Assembly (NCBI GenBank): GCA_033763635.1
Contig: JANRKG010000432.1
Span: 1-8,814, forward strand
From: JANRKG01 sp033763635
GTDB taxonomy: Bacteria > Cyanobacteriota > Cyanobacteriia > GCF-001939115
Direction of reading: 5' to 3'
DNA: 8,814 bases
Shown here: in pieces, positions 6,199-8,814 of the stretch
How positions within the stretch are numbered: the first letter of the stretch is position 1
Layout: each line of letters begins with the position of its first letter
The notes under the pieces: generated by a model
Database searches by the model: none
Seen by the model: the letters and a program-made list of their open reading frames with translations, nothing else
Told to the model about the DNA's origin: nothing
Made by a program: the position numbers and the translations under genes

Positions 6199-6222
6199 GG
6201 GCCAGTTTTGTAAAACTGACCC
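6199..6222 (-). terminator. Hairpin between pstS and pstC (partial terminator or mRNA stabiliser)
   Basis: On the minus strand an 11-bp stem closes a 2-base loop: GGGTCAGTTTT (6222-6212) pairs with AAAACTGGCCC (6209-6199). The one non-Watson-Crick pair is a G-U wobble in RNA. It is followed by TTTCCCC. It lies about 44 nt past the pstS stop and 26 nt before the pstC start. Such hairpins after binding-protein genes often let the binding protein be made in excess over the permease. The short T-run makes partial termination or 3' end protection likelier than full termination. Confidence 0.55.
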
Positions 6223-6265
6223 TACAAAAAAGGTCCATTTTGGAAAACGTTTAACTCAAGAGACT

Positions 6266-7339
6266 TTAAGGGGTTTTCAACAAATCCTTCAGACTCTTCT
6301 TAGAAGCTCCTTCAGCCGCATACAGGGAACCTACAGTTCCGGCTTCGACCCGTGCTTTAATCGTAGTACGAAGATCGTCAGGCAGGGGAACATACCCCAC
6401 CTCAGAAATCACTTTGGGGTTGGCAAGTTGAAAGTCAACAAATGCCTTTACTTCAGGCCGTGTGAGGGCAGTTTTCTTGACATAGAAGAACTCGGGACGG
6501 GATAGAGGAGTGTAGGTTCCATTGGCGATTGTTTCCGGGCTGGGGGCAACACAACCACTACCGCTATCGATCTCCAGAACTTTCAGTTTATCCTTATTTT
6601 CTTCGTAATAGGCATAACCAAAGTAACCGATCGCACCCTTGTCTCCTGCGACCCCCTGGACTAATACGTTATCGTCTTCACTGGCGGTGTAGTCACCCCG
6701 GCTCTTGCCTTCGTCTCCCACAATTTCGTTTGTGAAGTAGTCAAAGGTGCCAGAGTCCGTTCCAGGGCCGTAAAGGGCAATTTTTTCTTTGGGAAAACCA
6801 GAGCGGATCTGATCCCAGGTTGTAATCTTGCCTTGAGCGGCAGGCTCCCACATCTTCTTCAATTCGTCCACTTTCAGGCATTGTGCCCAGGTATTGCCAG
6901 GGTTTACTACGACAGATAGACCGTCGAAGGAAATGGGAACTTCTACATATTCCACTCCACCCTTCTGGCACAATTCAATTTCTGACTTCTTGATAGGACG
7001 GGAGGCATTGGAGATATCTGTTTCACCAGCACAAAATTTCTTGAAGCCACCCCCCGTACCGGACTTACCAACGGTTACTTGAACACCAGAGTTGGCTTTT
7101 TGAAATTCTTCAGCCATCGCTTCAGAGATGGGAAATACGGTGCTGGAACCATCGACCACAATACTCCCAGTCAAGTTTGAGCCAGCGGGAGATGCAGCGG
7201 TGTTTGTGGCGGTTGTATTTCCTGCGGGAGAGTTTGCAGTGTCGGTGTTGCTCCCACCACCACAAGCCGCAACCCCAAGGGCAAGGGTCAGGCAGGAAGT
7301 GACCAATGCAAATCGAATTGAACGAGGTTTGGAATGCAT
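6266..7339 (-). CDS. pstS: Phosphate-binding lipoprotein PstS
   Basis: 357 residues from ATG at 7339. It captures phosphate in the periplasm and hands it to PstC/PstA. The signal peptide has a basic start (KPRSIR), a hydrophobic core and a lipobox VAAC with Cys26 as the lipidation site. A linker rich in Asn, Thr, Ala, Ser and Gly (about 27-55) tethers the domain. Phosphate-binding loops are visible: DGSSTVFP at 63-70, GKSGTGGG at 91-98, ETDISNASR at 106-114, and PGTDSGTFDYF at 192-202. The frame is open to a TTG at 7387 and ATG at 7384, but these would overlap the predicted -10 (7374-7379) and put 15-16 extra residues before a perfectly placed signal peptide, so 7339 is preferred. It is the first gene of the operon, behind a candidate Pho box, so induction by phosphate starvation is expected. 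The sequence is of the PstS/SphX type; I cannot separate these two names confidently. Confidence 0.95.
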   Translation of the reverse strand: MHSKPRSIRFALVTSCLTLALGVAACGGGSNTDTANSPAGNTTATNTAASPAGSNLTGSIVVDGSSTVFPISEAMAEEFQKANSGVQVTVGKSGTGGGFKKFCAGETDISNASRPIKKSEIELCQKGGVEYVEVPISFDGLSVVVNPGNTWAQCLKVDELKKMWEPAAQGKITTWDQIRSGFPKEKIALYGPGTDSGTFDYFTNEIVGDEGKSRGDYTASEDDNVLVQGVAGDKGAIGYFGYAYYEENKDKLKVLEIDSGSGCVAPSPETIANGTYTPLSRPEFFYVKKTALTRPEVKAFVDFQLANPKVISEVGYVPLPDDLRTTIKARVEAGTVGSLYAAEGASKKSLKDLLKTP

Positions 7340-7373
7340 GATTTTGCTAGATACTTTTCCATTGACGCTTCCC

Positions 7374-7379
7374 AATCTA
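7374..7379 (-). promoter_or_regulatory. Candidate -10 element of pstS
   Basis: TAGATT on the minus strand matches TATAAT at four of six positions. It lies 8 nt downstream of the Pho-box-like repeat, the arrangement expected of activator-dependent Pho promoters where the box replaces the -35 element. A transcription start near 7367 would give a leader of about 28 nt before the ATG at 7339. Confidence 0.4.
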
Positions 7380-7387
7380 CACATCAA

Positions 7388-7406
7388 CTGTAAAGCTTTG
7401 GTTAAG
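7388..7406 (-). promoter_or_regulatory. Candidate Pho box (SphR/PhoB binding site) of pstS
   Basis: On the minus strand the sequence reads CTTAACCA-AAG-CTTTACAG, two 8-bp half sites separated by 3 bp. The cyanobacterial Pho box consensus is a direct repeat of CTTAACCT with 3-bp spacers. The first half site matches 7 of 8 and the second about 5 of 8. The next 11-bp register upstream (TTTTTAAG, 7410-7417) matches poorly, so only two half sites are claimed. The position directly ahead of the candidate -10 fits activation under phosphate limitation. Confidence 0.6.
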
Positions 7407-7416
7407 CCCCTTAAAA

Positions 7417-7461
7417 ATACCGAGATTCTTCCAATTCTTTAAAACGAATGGATACCGAGAT
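7417..7461. repeat. 10-bp direct repeat upstream of the pst Pho box
   Basis: ATACCGAGAT occurs at 7417-7426 and again at 7452-7461, 35 bp start to start, in the short gap between pstS and the MFS gene. The second copy runs into GAGATCTC (7457-7464) and the perfect palindrome CTATTAATAG (7464-7473). The function is unknown; it may be a second operator of pstS or a duplication remnant. Confidence 0.4.
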
Positions 7462-7498
7462 CTCTATTAATAGGAGGATGAATTTCCAGCCTATTTTG

Positions 7499-8814
7499 TT
7501 AGCTTGATTCTCCACTCTCCATTGATTGCTGCTGCAACTTGCGTTCTCGCAATTGTAGAAGGATGGAGGCATGGACATCGCGGGTAAGCGGATAGAAAAA
7601 CGCAAGCACCAAACCTGCAATCAGGGCGATCGTCGGGAGCGGGCCGATCGCAATCCGAATCACCCAGAGAACCGCATCGGTCTGAGGCGGCAAAGGAACT
7701 TGAGCGGTGGGGGCTACATAACCAGCCCATCCCAAACTTTGTAGGACCAGGGCCACTGCAATCCCAAGACAAATCTTTTGGAGAAAGACCATAAAACTAT
7801 AAAAAATTCCTTCCCGCCGCTGACCTGTTCGCAATTCGTCCAGTTCCACAACGTCAGGCAACATGGACCAGGGAATCAGATAGGCGGTCGAAACGCCAAA
7901 CCCTGCCAGGACCGCTAGAACATACATCAATCCGATTTGTCCGGGTTGAAGAAAAAACAGACCGATTTGGGCAATGATCCACAGGCCCATTCCCATAAAG
8001 TAGGTCGCTTTTTTCCCAACCCGATCGCTGACGGCACTCCAAACCAGCAGCATCCCCATCGCCGTTCCCTGGACTGCCAAAATTACCAGCGTGACTGAAA
8101 GCGAGTCATTCAACTTCATCCAATCCCGCACATAGTAGGGAATGATGGTCGCCGTCAGTTGCATACTCAACCAGGAAAACAAGTAGATACCAACCACCAT
8201 GAGAAAGGGACGATTGTTGAAGGCAATTTTTAGTTGTTGAATGAATGGTAAGGATACAGGTTTTTCCAGGTCTTCATCCTGGGCGGCAACGGCAACGGCA
8301 CGGGCACGGGTTCCCCAGACACACAAATAAATGGGGATGATCGACAGCAACGCACAGACTCCCCCCATTGCCAGGTATTGGATTGCCTTGTTATTGGGAA
8401 TGACCTGAGCAAAGATCCCAGCAACGATAACGGATAAAATGCTTCCCCCAATTGAGAAGAGGAACCGAAAGCTATTCAAACTGGTCCGCTCGTTATAGTC
8501 CTGGGTCAATTCTGCTGTGAGAGCGGTGTAGGGTAAATTGACAACCGTAAAGAGCGTGTTGAAGAGAATGGAAATAATGGTGTAGTACCAGAAGAGGGGC
8601 CACTGATTAAAACTTTTAGTGCCATCAAAAGGCACGATCCATTGCAAGAAAAAGAAAAGGCCAAACGGAATTGCGCCATAAATCATCCAGGGATAGCGCC
8701 GCCCCCACCGAGAAACCGTTTTGTCGCTCAACACGCCCACCATTGGATCATTGACCGCATCCCAAATTTTGCCAACGAGTTGGGAGAGCGCCGCTAAACT
8801 CGGTGTCAGCCTCG
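7499..8814 (-). CDS. MFS transporter, GPH-type sugar:cation symporter (partial, N-terminus beyond right edge)
   Basis: The frame is open from the right edge to TAA at 7499, giving 437 visible residues. The first visible ATG (8743) is internal, because the 23 codons before it (ending GKIWDAVNDP) form the conserved start of the family motif. Together they give WDAVNDPMVGVLSDKT, then RWGRRYPW, the hallmark of glycoside-pentoside-hexuronide:cation symporters after helix 2. About ten further membrane segments follow, near visible residues 43-61, 74-94, 116-138, 145-165, 204-226, 239-259, 269-288, 293-313, 338-359 and 381-407. The second half repeats motif A as SDRVGKKATY and carries LPDVVELDELRTGQRREGIF, matching the GPH signature around helix 10. 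Roughly the first membrane segment is missing. The substrate cannot be read from the sequence. It sits upstream of pstS on the same strand, but pstS has its own candidate promoter. Confidence 0.88.
   Translation of the reverse strand, partial: RLTPSLAALSQLVGKIWDAVNDPMVGVLSDKTVSRWGRRYPWMIYGAIPFGLFFFLQWIVPFDGTKSFNQWPLFWYYTIISILFNTLFTVVNLPYTALTAELTQDYNERTSLNSFRFLFSIGGSILSVIVAGIFAQVIPNNKAIQYLAMGGVCALLSIIPIYLCVWGTRARAVAVAAQDEDLEKPVSLPFIQQLKIAFNNRPFLMVVGIYLFSWLSMQLTATIIPYYVRDWMKLNDSLSVTLVILAVQGTAMGMLLVWSAVSDRVGKKATYFMGMGLWIIAQIGLFFLQPGQIGLMYVLAVLAGFGVSTAYLIPWSMLPDVVELDELRTGQRREGIFYSFMVFLQKICLGIAVALVLQSLGWAGYVAPTAQVPLPPQTDAVLWVIRIAIGPLPTIALIAGLVLAFFYPLTRDVHASILLQLRERKLQQQSMESGESS

Noticed and set aside
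7410..7417. Third Pho half site (TTTTTAAG on the minus strand)
   Set aside because: It is in the right 11-bp register but matches the CTTAACCT consensus at too few positions to claim.
7128..7442. Plus-strand open frame of 104 codons antisense to the pstS start
   Set aside because: It mirrors the low-complexity linker and signal peptide of pstS; no ribosome binding site or family similarity is seen.
7472..7480. Strong AGGAGG on the plus strand followed by ATG
   Set aside because: The ATG directly abuts the AGGAGG with no spacer, and the frame runs antisense into the MFS gene; chance is the simpler explanation.
7469..7495. Possible terminator of the MFS gene (AATAGG/CCTATT, 6 bp)
   Set aside because: The stem is short, the loop is 15 nt, and there is no T-run on the minus strand, so it is not convincing.

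Overview
The window looks like ordinary chromosomal DNA of a cyanobacterium. A Psb27 photosystem II assembly lipoprotein is encoded here, the ClpS sequence is of the cyanobacterial type, and three exact copies of the HIP1 octamer GCGATCGC plus many CGATCG cores are present. The pst genes also have a candidate cyanobacterial-type Pho box. Intergenic inverted repeats of kinds common in filamentous cyanobacteria fit this as well. The genus cannot be fixed from the sequence alone.

Layout: (1) 1-784, minus: the first 261 codons of an alpha/beta hydrolase of the YheT-like type, cut by the left edge. (2) 945-2129, plus: a 394-residue SIS-domain sugar-phosphate isomerase resembling the C-terminal half of GlmS without its glutaminase half. 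(3) 2286-2579, plus: clpS. (4) 2580-2776: convergent intergenic space with a small MITE-like repeat followed by a perfect 14-bp hairpin that fits a terminator for psb27. (5) 2777-3172, minus: psb27. (6) 3173-3414: a GC-rich inverted-repeat element. (7) 3415-7339, minus: the high-affinity phosphate uptake operon, in transcription order pstS-pstC-pstA-pstB. (8) 7340-7498: the pst promoter region. (9) 7499-8814, minus: an MFS sugar:cation symporter of the GPH type, whose N-terminus lies beyond the right edge.

How the genes work together: PstS captures periplasmic phosphate, PstC and PstA form the channel, and the PstB dimer drives import with ATP. A Pho-box-like direct repeat with a -10 hexamer at matching distance lies upstream of pstS, suggesting control by the SphS/SphR (PhoR/PhoB-like) phosphate-starvation system. 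A hairpin between pstS and pstC could let the binding protein be made in excess over the permease. The other genes (hydrolase, SIS isomerase, clpS, psb27, MFS) show no functional link to phosphate uptake.

I found no CRISPR array, tRNA or rRNA gene, transposase, phage gene or defence system, and nothing that I would call a new multi-gene system. The points most worth checking are the glutaminase-less GlmS-like enzyme, the MITE-like repeat downstream of clpS, and the regulatory architecture upstream of pstS. No gene-free stretch exceeds 300 bases.
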